The notes under the pieces are model-generated. The model was not told the DNA's origin. It did not search any database and saw only the letters and a program-made list of their open reading frames with translations. A DNA stretch of 64,000 nucleotides, taken from positions 1 to 64,000 of the forward strand of contig CAZTAO010000015.1 of assembly GCA_964611645.1 (NCBI GenBank), read 5' to 3'. Source of the DNA: CAZTAO01 sp964611645. Its GTDB lineage: Bacteria > Armatimonadota > UBA5829. Positions 26,952 to 35,124 of the stretch are shown piece after piece. Both the position numbers and the translations under genes were made by a program. Within the stretch, counting starts at the first letter, position 1. Each line of letters starts with the position of its first letter.

Positions 26952-28097
26952 ATGTGGTTACTCCGAAGAGTCGCTTGTATGTTGTGCGCGGCATTGTGTT
27001 TGTTGCTTTTGGGCTGTGGGGAGCGTAAGCAGCCTGCGAAAGCCCCTGAGCTTGTACGAATAGAAGGATTCAGGGTGCCGATAAGCCCGGAGGCCAAGCC
27101 GGAGGAGGAAGCTGGCAGCGGCACGGTTGACAAGATAACGCTGCGCCCGGTGAAGCTTGTTACCAGGAACCTCGGTTTTCGACGTCCCATACTGTCTCCG
27201 GACAAACTCCACGTTGCGCTTGAGGGGCGCGACGAACTGGCCACAGTGAGCATCCAGGGTGGTGTGTCCAAGGTACTCGTGAAAGAAAGCGACCGCACCA
27301 TCACACAGATTGCCTGGTCACCGGATAGCAAGCGGCTGCTCTTCTCAGCAGGCAAATACAACAACGGCCCGCCTATAGCCCCAGGTGCGAAGGGGTACGG
27401 CTTCTATGAGTCTATGCAATGCAGCATCGTGAATCGCGCTGACCGATCGCTTTTGCACATAGGGGAGGGCAGTCTGTGGGCGTGGTCGCCCAATGGCAGG
27501 AATGTGGCCTGGCTGCCAACACGGGAGCCGCGTAGGCTGACAGTATCCGACGCCAAGACCGGAAGGAAGTTGACGAGTGTTGTCATCCCTTGGGATTTCA
27601 CTAGTCCGACAGCAAAGACGAGGCCGCTGGTGAGGCCCGACCCGAAACGTCCGGAAACCTGGCGAGGGACGAAACCGGCAGGTAACGACGGTATGGGTCC
27701 CTGGCCCTCGCCTGACGCCGGCAAGTGCGTCTATTTCACCGCAATTCCGGAGTCGACGCAGCATCGCTGTGTATTGGGTGTACACGGTAAGGCAGGGTTG
27801 AAGGAGATCGCGGAGTTACCAGTGCCAAGCCATCCCAACTATGCTCAGATGCGAGATAACACCGAGGTGATCTGGTATCCGGACAGCCGCCGCTTTCTGT
27901 ATCTGACCCGTTGGAGGAACTGGGACGTGAAGATGTACGCGGTCAGCGCAAAAGGGCAGGTCACTCGTGTCCTTCTGGACAGCGGTGAGAGCCGCTGGTT
28001 GTGTGATTTCCAGATGCTGGACGCGCGCCACAACATGGTGCTCTACCGTGCCTCTTGGTACGAACTCTGGATCGGACAGTTGCAGGGGGTGAAGTAG
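26952..28097 (+). CDS. TolB-like beta-propeller lipoprotein, copy 1
   Basis: This 381-residue predicted lipoprotein has a lipobox (LLLLGCGER) about 23 residues in. Propeller blades are marked by WSPDSKRLLFSA, WSPNGRNVAW and WYPDSRRFLYLT, as in TolB/WD40-like proteins. The start is the ATG at 26952 with GGGAGG about 9 nt upstream, not an earlier in-frame ATG at 26907. It ends LWIGQLQGVK, identical to its tandem neighbour. It is probably envelope-anchored and may scaffold or bind; no enzymatic motif is seen. Confidence 0.75.
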   Translation: MWLLRRVACMLCAALCLLLLGCGERKQPAKAPELVRIEGFRVPISPEAKPEEEAGSGTVDKITLRPVKLVTRNLGFRRPILSPDKLHVALEGRDELATVSIQGGVSKVLVKESDRTITQIAWSPDSKRLLFSAGKYNNGPPIAPGAKGYGFYESMQCSIVNRADRSLLHIGEGSLWAWSPNGRNVAWLPTREPRRLTVSDAKTGRKLTSVVIPWDFTSPTAKTRPLVRPDPKRPETWRGTKPAGNDGMGPWPSPDAGKCVYFTAIPESTQHRCVLGVHGKAGLKEIAELPVPSHPNYAQMRDNTEVIWYPDSRRFLYLTRWRNWDVKMYAVSAKGQVTRVLLDSGESRWLCDFQMLDARHNMVLYRASWYELWIGQLQGVK

Positions 28098-28099
28098 GC

Positions 28100-29254
28100 A
28101 TGAGAGATTTGGCGAGGCAAATGACGGCCCCGAGAGTGCTCTGGAGGATCGCCTGGTTATTGTGCGCTGCGTTGTGTTTGTCTGTGGTGGGTTGTGGGGA
28201 GCGGAATCTCAGCAGAACTCCATCGTTGCAGGAGCAGCGGCGTGGGGTGGAGTTGGCGACGAAGTTGGGGTTGAAGCCGGATGGTGGGAAGACCGCAGCA
28301 ATCGCTCCCATACTGCAGCCCGTGAAGCTGCTTCACAAAAGCTATGGTCTCGTGAATCCGTTGCTGTCGCCGGACAAGCGACACCTCAGGATCGGGCGGC
28401 TGATGGTCAGCATCCCAAGCGGCGCTGTCACCAAGACAGCAGATGCACGCGAAATACCATCGCCGGATGGTAAGAAGAAGGCCGTCTACACAACTTCGAA
28501 GTCTTTCATTGACGGGATGTGCGGAACGGGCAGAATCTACGCGAGCGATTTGAAAGTGGTGCGCAATTCGGATGGGGCCACAGTGCCAATCGGAACAGGC
28601 GGAGTCTTTGCGTGGTCACCGGACGGGCAGCAGATAGCGTGGACGCCGTCCCCCGCGCCTCCGCAGTTGGTGGTATCTAATGCCGAAACGGGAAGAGAAC
28701 TGTCTCGCAGGTCAGTCCCGCTAGAGTTCTACGGCCAGGTGCGCCGCGCGAGACCGCTGGTGAATCCTGATCCGAGCCGACCAGAGACCTGGCAAGGCGT
28801 CAGATCAGAGCCCGGTCCCGGCTACGGACCGTGGCCCTCGCCTGACGCGAATAGGGTCGTGTACTTCACCGAGCCAGGTTTCCCCGACAACCATATCGCG
28901 TTGGGCTTCTATGGCAAGTCGGGGATGAAGGAGATCTGCCCATTGCCGGAGGGCGGCTTGGGAGGACGTGGAACGGGAACGACGGAGGTGGTCTGGTACC
29001 CGGACAGTCGGGAGTTCCTCTATCTCACCGGGCCGGCGGCCAGCATGGTCAGTCCGGGGAGTCAGAGCTTGTACATTGTAACTGCGGAAGGTCACGTGAC
29101 ACCAGTGCAGCTCAAACATTCAGGCGCTAAGTACGACATGTTTAGCTTCTTCCAGATGCTGGATGCTGACCAACAACTAGTACTCTACTGCGTTAACTCT
29201 GGAACCCCAATGCAGCAGGAGCTATGGATCGGGCAGTTGCAGGGGGTGAAGTAG
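28100..29254 (+). CDS. TolB-like beta-propeller lipoprotein, copy 2
   Basis: This 384-residue tandem paralogue of the gene at 26952-28097 starts 2 bp after its stop. The ATG at 28100 is chosen because the upstream frame lies inside the first gene. The lipobox is LSVVGCGER. Blade motifs WSPDGQQIAW and WYPDSREFLYLT are present, and the C-terminus IGQLQGVK is the same as in copy 1. Both copies share ARPLV(N/R)PDP(S/K)RPETW(Q/R)G. The duplication is clear at both protein and DNA level. An envelope location is likely; the function is unknown. Confidence 0.75.
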   Translation: MRDLARQMTAPRVLWRIAWLLCAALCLSVVGCGERNLSRTPSLQEQRRGVELATKLGLKPDGGKTAAIAPILQPVKLLHKSYGLVNPLLSPDKRHLRIGRLMVSIPSGAVTKTADAREIPSPDGKKKAVYTTSKSFIDGMCGTGRIYASDLKVVRNSDGATVPIGTGGVFAWSPDGQQIAWTPSPAPPQLVVSNAETGRELSRRSVPLEFYGQVRRARPLVNPDPSRPETWQGVRSEPGPGYGPWPSPDANRVVYFTEPGFPDNHIALGFYGKSGMKEICPLPEGGLGGRGTGTTEVVWYPDSREFLYLTGPAASMVSPGSQSLYIVTAEGHVTPVQLKHSGAKYDMFSFFQMLDADQQLVLYCVNSGTPMQQELWIGQLQGVK

Positions 29255-29289
29255 CTTCACCCCGTCCTATTCGTCTTCCAGAACGGCCA

Positions 29290-29314
29290 CCCTCCAGGTA
29301 AGATACCTGGAGGG
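29290..29314 (+). terminator. Strong hairpin after the lipoprotein pair (possible terminator)
   Basis: Perfect 11-bp inverted repeat CCCTCCAGGTA-aga-TACCTGGAGGG, 36 bp after the lipoprotein stop. No T-run follows, so it may be a processing or stability element rather than a classic intrinsic terminator. Confidence 0.5.
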
Positions 29315-29395
29315 ATGATTGTGTGTACAGTCGAACCTTCTACTGTGGATTCAACTCCTCAACCAGAACTCATTCACATCAGGAGTAACGATACA

Positions 29396-30403
29396 ATGCT
29401 GAAAGTCGGATTGTGCGGTTATGGTGGGCTGGGGCATGTGCATGCCAACAGCCTTTCTACAATGGAAGATGTCGACCTGTGCGCGGTGTGCGATATCAAC
29501 CCTGCCCAGCTTGCCAAGGGCGAAGTCAAGATCAATATCGATGTGGCGCAGGGAGGGTTCGATATCTCCAACGCGCGCACCTACCTGGATTTCAAGGAGA
29601 TGTTGGCCAAGGAGAAGCTGGATGTGGTGGTGACGGCCCTTCCCACCGACCTCCATGCCGATTACGCCATTATGGCAATGGAAGCAGGTTGTCACGTGTT
29701 CTCCGAGAAGCCGATGGCGCTGACTGTGGCCGAGTGTGACAGAATGATTGAGGCCCACAAGCGAACCGGGAAGCTGCTGATGGTGGGGCAGTGCATCAGG
29801 TTCTGGCCGGAGTATGAAGTCCTGCAAGCCTGCATCGAGGACGGCAGATACGGCAAGCTGAAGTCGCTGTATATGGAGCGGCTTGGGTTCATCCACGAGG
29901 ACGGAAGCTGGTTCAACGACCACGCCCGCTCCGGCGGCCCGACCACCGATATGCACGTTCACGACGCGGACTGGGTCCGCGAATACATCGGCAAGCCGGC
30001 GAAGGTCTCGGCGAGTGGGGTTGAGGGCATATTCGGCGGCATAGAAGATATCTCCACTATCTGGCAGTATGACGATGGCACGATGGTCACATTCCGCTCT
30101 GGCTGGATGAATACCGGGCCTTTCACGATGCTCTTCAAAGCCTACTTCGAGAAGGCAATGCTCACAATGCCGGGGCTGAACGGGCCGGGGCTGTGGGTTG
30201 CGATATGGGGCGAGGGCGTTCATAAGCCGGTCGAGATCCGCCAGGGCGCGGGGCATTACGATGAACTGGTCTACTTCATCGACTGCGTTCTCGGCAAGCA
30301 CCCCAACACCCGCTGCACCCCCGAAAGCACCCGAGAAGCTATCGTGATGGCGAACCTGGAGTTGGATATAATGGAATCCGGCGGAGGCTGCCGGAGTCTC
30401 TGA
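29396..30403 (+). CDS. Gfo/Idh/MocA-family oxidoreductase
   Basis: This 335-residue cytoplasmic NAD(P)-dependent oxidoreductase has the Rossmann glycine motif GLCGYGGLGHVHA at the N-terminus and the family EKP signature (SEKPMALTV, residues 104-106). A TDMHVHDADWV segment (about 184-194) corresponds to the catalytic D/H region. The ATG at 29396 has AGGAG upstream and is preferred over the longer frame from 29315. Members oxidise, reduce or epimerise sugars, inositols and their derivatives. Some, together with NAD, remove N-acetylgalactosamine (GH109), but this copy lacks enough evidence for that. It precedes a GHL10 gene by 21 bp, suggesting shared sugar catabolism. Confidence 0.88.
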   Translation: MLKVGLCGYGGLGHVHANSLSTMEDVDLCAVCDINPAQLAKGEVKINIDVAQGGFDISNARTYLDFKEMLAKEKLDVVVTALPTDLHADYAIMAMEAGCHVFSEKPMALTVAECDRMIEAHKRTGKLLMVGQCIRFWPEYEVLQACIEDGRYGKLKSLYMERLGFIHEDGSWFNDHARSGGPTTDMHVHDADWVREYIGKPAKVSASGVEGIFGGIEDISTIWQYDDGTMVTFRSGWMNTGPFTMLFKAYFEKAMLTMPGLNGPGLWVAIWGEGVHKPVEIRQGAGHYDELVYFIDCVLGKHPNTRCTPESTREAIVMANLELDIMESGGGCRSL

Positions 30404-30424
30404 ATACTTACAAGGAGCATTGAC

Positions 30425-31942
30425 TTGAACGATTGGCTAAGTAAGCGACAGCAGGCGGCGAGCCGCCGCAGACGGATTCTCTTCAACAACGACGGTGACG
30501 ATGTGTACTTCTGCAAGGAGCCTACTCGCGAGTCGTTCCTGGCGGCCCGGTCCAATGGGCTGGAGAAAACCAACGTAGACACGTATGTGTACAGTTGTAT
30601 GGGCAACTTTGATAGCTGCTCATTCGACTCGCGGGTTGCGGAGGTGGGACACAATACCGATCAATTCTACCTGCCCCGCAACCACGCTCAGGTATTCATA
30701 GACCAGGGCCACGACAACCTGTCCATGATCATAGATTTCTGCCGGGAGAACGGCCTGGAGGTGTTCTGGTCGGCCCGAATGAACGATATGCACGACAACT
30801 GGGACCCGCGCAATATGACCACATTCAGGCGCGAACACCCGGAACTGCGGCTCTGGCGGGACGGGGATTATGGCAGGCCGGGGGATGGAACTGTCGAGCC
30901 GCACATGTTCGCGGTCTCCATGGACTATGGTAAAGAAGAGATCCGCCGGCGGATGTTCGACATAATCATCGACGTGTGCGAGAGATACGACGTCGGTGGC
31001 ATAGAGCTGGACTTCATGCGGGAGCCGATGCATTTCAGACCCAACATGGAGGGGCGGCCCGCTGAGCAGGAGCACCTGGATATCATGACCGAGTTCGTGC
31101 GCCGGATACGAGCTAAGGTGGACGAGATCGGGCAGCAGAGAGGCAGGCCGATACTTATCAACACGCGGGTCCCCAACCTCCTCGGGCGGTGCCGGTACAT
31201 GGGGCTGGACGTGGAGCGGTGGATAACTGAGCACCTGCTTGATATGATCATACCGTCTCTGGAGTTTACCCCATTCACCGGAGACATCACGGAGATAACC
31301 TCCCTTGCCCACGCCCACGGGATGTCGGTTTACCCGTGCATCGGCGGTGGTGTGGACGGGGTCGGAGGGTGCGCCGACGGAGTCGGATGGGTGGCGGCCA
31401 CCACCAATGCCCTCGCGAGTGGGGCGGATGGCATCGCCACATTCAACAACTTCGACCCCCACTTCCCCGCGTGGAGCGTGCTGGGCGACCCGGCGGCGAT
31501 GCGTGAATCCGACAAAGCCTACGCGGTTGAGAACATCAACTCAGCAATGAGCACACACTGGCACGTGGCCGATGTGGATGGGCTTTTGCCGGTGAAGCTT
31601 GCCGACGGCTTGCGGTCGGAGGTGGTCATGCCTGTAAGGGAGGACCTCACTGCCAGAAAGACCCAGACCAGGCTTTACCTGACAGCGACCATCGACGGCT
31701 GCGCATTTGGCGACAGAGTGGAGCTGTCGATGAACGGGACGCCGATGAAGACCGAACTCGTGGAAACAACCGACGGCATCGCGCCGCTGGCAGTCGGCAG
31801 AATAACATACAGGGCGATTGTGGATCCCGCACTGATGCTGTGCGGAGATAACCATGTGGGTGTGCTGGTGGATGAGATCAAGCCGCGCACCGAACCCCCG
31901 GTTCTCTGCCAACTGCGGTTCATTGTGAAAGGCGCTGCCTGA
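30425..31942 (+). CDS. GHL10-type TIM-barrel protein
   Basis: This 505-residue protein has no signal peptide. It begins at a TTG preceded by AAGGAG 7 nt away. It resembles the proteins at 43909-45456 and, more distantly, 17774-18997. Shared features are an early NNDGDD segment, FWSARMNDMHDN, then GGIELDFMREP with the acidic pair at about 194-196. The last ~120 residues form a beta-rich domain (LYLTATIDGCAFGDRVELSMNG). The family is uncharacterised. It follows the Gfo/Idh gene by 21 bp and precedes a secreted protein by 21 bp, so the three are probably in one operon. Confidence 0.7.
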   Translation: MNDWLSKRQQAASRRRRILFNNDGDDVYFCKEPTRESFLAARSNGLEKTNVDTYVYSCMGNFDSCSFDSRVAEVGHNTDQFYLPRNHAQVFIDQGHDNLSMIIDFCRENGLEVFWSARMNDMHDNWDPRNMTTFRREHPELRLWRDGDYGRPGDGTVEPHMFAVSMDYGKEEIRRRMFDIIIDVCERYDVGGIELDFMREPMHFRPNMEGRPAEQEHLDIMTEFVRRIRAKVDEIGQQRGRPILINTRVPNLLGRCRYMGLDVERWITEHLLDMIIPSLEFTPFTGDITEITSLAHAHGMSVYPCIGGGVDGVGGCADGVGWVAATTNALASGADGIATFNNFDPHFPAWSVLGDPAAMRESDKAYAVENINSAMSTHWHVADVDGLLPVKLADGLRSEVVMPVREDLTARKTQTRLYLTATIDGCAFGDRVELSMNGTPMKTELVETTDGIAPLAVGRITYRAIVDPALMLCGDNHVGVLVDEIKPRTEPPVLCQLRFIVKGAA

Positions 31943-31963
31943 CAGCGAAATGGAGGAGTAAAA

Positions 31964-34210
31964 ATGCGACTGAGAATGATGGTTCTAATGTTGGCGCTGG
32001 TATCGGTGGTGGCTGTCGGTTCGGGTGCATTCGCCCAGAACTTGCTCAGCAACGCCGACTTCAAAGCCGGTAAGCCGGGAGAAGCGAGCTTTGGTTGGAC
32101 GTTTGATCTAGCCAAGGGCCAGAAGAGCGAGTGCGCGGTGGTTGCCGGGCGTAAACCCGGCACGAGCGCAATCCGCTTGTACAATGACGAGTTGGGCGCG
32201 TCGTTTGTTAGCCAGGAGATTAAGGTGCAGCCGTGGCGGTGGTACGCGGCGGATGTTTGGGTGAATACCGAGGGGATGGCGCTGTTCGACTTCGCGCCCA
32301 CCATCAGCCTCTCCGGCGGTCGCGGCGTGGCTGGGGAGAGTTGGATATACGACTCAGTCAACGGTTGGCCCCAGAAGGGCTGGCGCAAGCTCACAGCCCT
32401 GGCGCACTCGGGTGACAATGAGCGCCTGACTTTCAAGGTCGGTGGTGGTGGAATTGCCGGAGCAGGCGCAGGCTGGAGCGGCGACATTCTGATCTGCGAG
32501 CCTGTTGTGAGGGAGTGCAGCCTGGTTGAGGCCGCGTCCCACTACCCCGGCGTTAACAACCGTCACCCAACCCTCTATGGCCTTGCCCCCGACCCGGCGA
32601 AGAACCAGCAGGGAAGTGTGATTCAGCGCGGGGACATCTGCCGTGTAGCGCCGGACTTCCCCAATTCCCTCTATCTGTACGGCAGCAGAAATAACGACGC
32701 TCCGGAAGCCAGGATATCGCTCGTTTTGCCGCCAGGCGTTCGGTTCCTGAAGCTCACCGCGAGGAACGCCGCAAAGCTGACGCCTACCGAAACCGCCAAC
32801 GGGTTCCAGCGGGTCGAGCTTCCGGCCGCGACCGGTCAGTTGATAGTCAAGAGTACGCTGAAGCCCGGGGAACAGGCGATTGGTTATGTGCAGTTCGAGT
32901 GGAAAGGCGGGTTCCAGACTCCGTCACCAGTGCTGTTTGTTGGTGTGGCCAAGCCCCGGATTATCCCTCCAAAGCGGGCAGTAGTCTATCTGGGGATCGG
33001 CGGCGGAGACATCTATTACTGGAACGATGACGTGCCGAAGCTCTGCCGCGACCTGAAAGGCTTCGGCTTCAACCATCTGGAGATATGGGGTGGAGACCCG
33101 CGTGGGTTCTACAAGAACGGTATGGTGGGCGTCACGGCCCCCGGAGCCAGCGGCGGGCCACGGCCAAGCGGGATGAACCAGGAAGGGCAGGCGGTCCGCA
33201 TAGACGGCCAACCGTGCGGCGAGGATATCGTGTCGCCGTCATATCGCGGCCCCGGCCTCAAATACTATATCGACCAGCTAAGGCACGTAGCAACGATGAG
33301 TTCCATGGTCTTGCTGGACGATGAGAACTACGGTTGCTCCGCCCAAAGCCCGGCCATAGGTTTCGAGCCGGCGACCGTCGAGAGATGGGGCAAATGGGTG
33401 GCCGAGCGACATCCGGAACTGCCGCAGGTGGACTTCAAGGCATTCACAAAGCAACCCCACAAGTATATGGGCCACTACTACGCATACCTCGACTTCCGCA
33501 GCGAGCTTATCGCCGAGATGTATGGCATCTGGCGGGATGAGTTCCACAAGGCTGTGAAAGAGACCGGCGTCAAGACCAGCCCCAAGCCGGTGTTCGGAGC
33601 ATACGTTGGGGACGATCCGATCCACAGCCTTACTCTGAACAAGTCCCTGGCCAAGTACGTGGACCTGGTAGCGAATATGGTCTACGATGACGCGCCGGGC
33701 GTTCGCAAGACCGTCGCCAGGCTGGCTCCTGGAACCGGCAAGAAGCTGGTGGTCGCGATCTCGCCGGGTTATCAGATGAGTCCTCCGGGCGATACGAGGT
33801 CGGCGGTGTTGGAAGCTGTGATGGGTGGCTCTCAGGGGATCATCGCGTGGGGCTACTATATGGGAATGGACACCGGCCACCTGGCGGATATGGCCGATGC
33901 GGTGAGGATGTTCAGCCAGGTCGAGGATACCATCCTGGACGGCGCAGTCCAGACCGGCTACAGGTGCAGCAACGTCAACACCAATATATCAGCCAGAAAG
34001 CTGGGCAAGCAGTCGGCTCTGCTGGTCTCGGACTATACGCCCAATCCTGGAGTGGTGAAGGTCACAGTGCCGGGAATCGAGCCGCTGGTGGTGAAAGACC
34101 TCTTCACCGGCAACGTAATCGCCAAGCTGACCAAGATCCAGCGCAGCTTCCCGGTGGAACTCAGGCGGGACTTCTGCGCAAGGCTGTATTCACTGGTGGC
34201 TGGGAAGTAG
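31964..34210 (+). CDS. Large secreted protein with CBM-like N-terminus and TIM-barrel-like core
   Basis: This 748-residue protein has a signal peptide (about 1-24, SGAFAQN) and a CBM4/9-like sandwich (NLLSNADFKAGKPGEASFGW, about 26-185). A further beta-rich segment (about 200-325) precedes a long alpha/beta region with PSYRGPGLKYYIDQL and LLDDENYGC. The C-terminus (LLVSDYTPNPG, DLFTGNVIAKL) aligns with the 634-residue protein at 39198-41102. Both share PSYRGPG, an acidic D(E)(E/N)xYG motif and an AVLEAVMGG segment. I do not recognise the family; a glycosidase fold is likely. GGAGGAG precedes the ATG. Confidence 0.68.
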   Translation: MRLRMMVLMLALVSVVAVGSGAFAQNLLSNADFKAGKPGEASFGWTFDLAKGQKSECAVVAGRKPGTSAIRLYNDELGASFVSQEIKVQPWRWYAADVWVNTEGMALFDFAPTISLSGGRGVAGESWIYDSVNGWPQKGWRKLTALAHSGDNERLTFKVGGGGIAGAGAGWSGDILICEPVVRECSLVEAASHYPGVNNRHPTLYGLAPDPAKNQQGSVIQRGDICRVAPDFPNSLYLYGSRNNDAPEARISLVLPPGVRFLKLTARNAAKLTPTETANGFQRVELPAATGQLIVKSTLKPGEQAIGYVQFEWKGGFQTPSPVLFVGVAKPRIIPPKRAVVYLGIGGGDIYYWNDDVPKLCRDLKGFGFNHLEIWGGDPRGFYKNGMVGVTAPGASGGPRPSGMNQEGQAVRIDGQPCGEDIVSPSYRGPGLKYYIDQLRHVATMSSMVLLDDENYGCSAQSPAIGFEPATVERWGKWVAERHPELPQVDFKAFTKQPHKYMGHYYAYLDFRSELIAEMYGIWRDEFHKAVKETGVKTSPKPVFGAYVGDDPIHSLTLNKSLAKYVDLVANMVYDDAPGVRKTVARLAPGTGKKLVVAISPGYQMSPPGDTRSAVLEAVMGGSQGIIAWGYYMGMDTGHLADMADAVRMFSQVEDTILDGAVQTGYRCSNVNTNISARKLGKQSALLVSDYTPNPGVVKVTVPGIEPLVVKDLFTGNVIAKLTKIQRSFPVELRRDFCARLYSLVAGK

Positions 34211-34273
34211 GGCTGCCGGATTCGCCCCGGCCCGCCAACTTCGCACGTAATTGCTCAGTCTTCGTGAGAAACT

Positions 34274-34301
34274 CCCTCTCCCCGGCCTCGCGGGGAGAGG
34301 G
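34274..34301. repeat. CCCTCTCCCC/GGGGAGAGGG palindromic repeat
   Basis: A 10-bp perfect inverted repeat followed by GTTGGGGTGAGGGG. This is a widespread type of intergenic palindrome. Degenerate relatives occur at 39011-39050 and 41107-41150. The rest of the 34211-34457 spacer shows no gene. Confidence 0.65.
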
Positions 34302-34457
34302 TTGGGGTGAGGGGCACGCACTATCTGGCGGATATGGTACTCATCAGTACTGAACAATTGCCCCCGCACTTGACTGCGCTCTTGGAAACGTCCATAATGG
34401 GAATGTGGGTATTACCAACTTGCCACTGTTGGGCAAGCGGTTGGGGAGTATTGTGCT

Positions 34458-34745
34458 ATGGCAGTGAAGAACAGGCGCGGGAGCGTGAATAAGGTGGTTC
34501 GAGCCGACTCACGGGGACGGATTCCACTTGGCCCCAAGGCGGTTGATGCGGATTTCCGCATCGACTACCGCGATGACGGCAGCATCTCGCTGACCCCAGT
34601 CGTCTTCATCCCGGAGCGCGAGGCCTGGCTGTTTCGCAACGAGGCAGCGATTGCGCAAGTTCGGGCGGGGCTGGCGGATGCTCAAGCGGGACGGGTTCTG
34701 GAAGCAGGTTCTTTCGAGCAGTATGCTGACCTGGAGATCGAGTAG
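34458..34745 (+). CDS. Antitoxin-like small protein (AbrB-like N-terminus)
   Basis: This 95-residue protein sits 2 bp upstream of a RelE/ParE-like toxin, the usual order for type II modules. Residues about 12-48 (VVRADSRGRIPLGPKA and GSISLTP) look like an AbrB/SpoVT DNA-binding hairpin. The C-terminal half (AQVRAGLADAQAGRVLEAGSFEQY) resembles the toxin-binding tail of RelB/Phd-type antitoxins. GGGGAG lies about 9 nt before the ATG. Such antitoxins usually autoregulate the operon. The call relies on gene order and motif shape. Confidence 0.65.
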   Translation: MAVKNRRGSVNKVVRADSRGRIPLGPKAVDADFRIDYRDDGSISLTPVVFIPEREAWLFRNEAAIAQVRAGLADAQAGRVLEAGSFEQYADLEIE

Positions 34746-34747
34746 CC

Positions 34748-35038
34748 GTGGAGTTCAGGATTCTCTTGACCGACGCGGCATCAGCAGCCTGCAGAGACCT
34801 TGAGCGCACGGCCCCGGACAAGCAGGGAAAGGTCTACAAGACTCTCGGCCTGCTCCAGACCAACCCCAAGCACCCCTCGCTTCACACCCACGAGTACCAC
34901 TCACTGAAAGGCCCCAATAATGAGAAGGTCTTTGAGGCATACGTCGAGAACAAAACCCCGGCGGCCTTCAGGGTTTTCTGGTTCTACGGGCCCGGCAAGG
35001 GAAAGATTACTGTGGTGGCAGTGACGGCGCATCCGTGA
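34748..35038 (+). CDS. RelE/ParE-family toxin-like protein
   Basis: This 96-residue protein starts at a GTG just after the antitoxin stop. The compact alpha/beta pattern is typical of RelE/ParE toxins: an N-terminal strand (FRILLTDAA), two helices (CRDLERTAPDKQGKVYKTLG), then TNPKHPSLHTHEYHSL. The EKVFEAYVEN and FRVFWFYGPGKGKITVVAVTAHP strands complete it. RelE members cleave mRNA on ribosomes and ParE members poison gyrase; which applies cannot be decided from sequence. The module is isolated among glycan genes and may stabilise this region. Confidence 0.75.
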   Translation: MEFRILLTDAASAACRDLERTAPDKQGKVYKTLGLLQTNPKHPSLHTHEYHSLKGPNNEKVFEAYVENKTPAAFRVFWFYGPGKGKITVVAVTAHP

Positions 35039-35047
35039 ATGCATCGG

Positions 35048-35079
35048 TTGGGGTGGCGATTCGGAAATCACCACCCAGA
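35048..35079. repeat. Short dispersed repeat with GGCGATTCGGAAA core, second copy
   Basis: Nearly identical to 264-293; here the arms GGGTGG and CCACCC can pair. It lies between the toxin gene and the start of the next gene. Confidence 0.6.
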
Positions 35080-35124
35080 GTTCGGGACGTCAGCACCCAA
35101 CGTTCAGAAGCGTGGAGGCAAGCT

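Noticed and set aside
29315..29395. Extended start for the Gfo/Idh protein
   Set aside because: ATG 29396 has AGGAG and the Rossmann motif then begins at once; the longer start follows directly on the hairpin.
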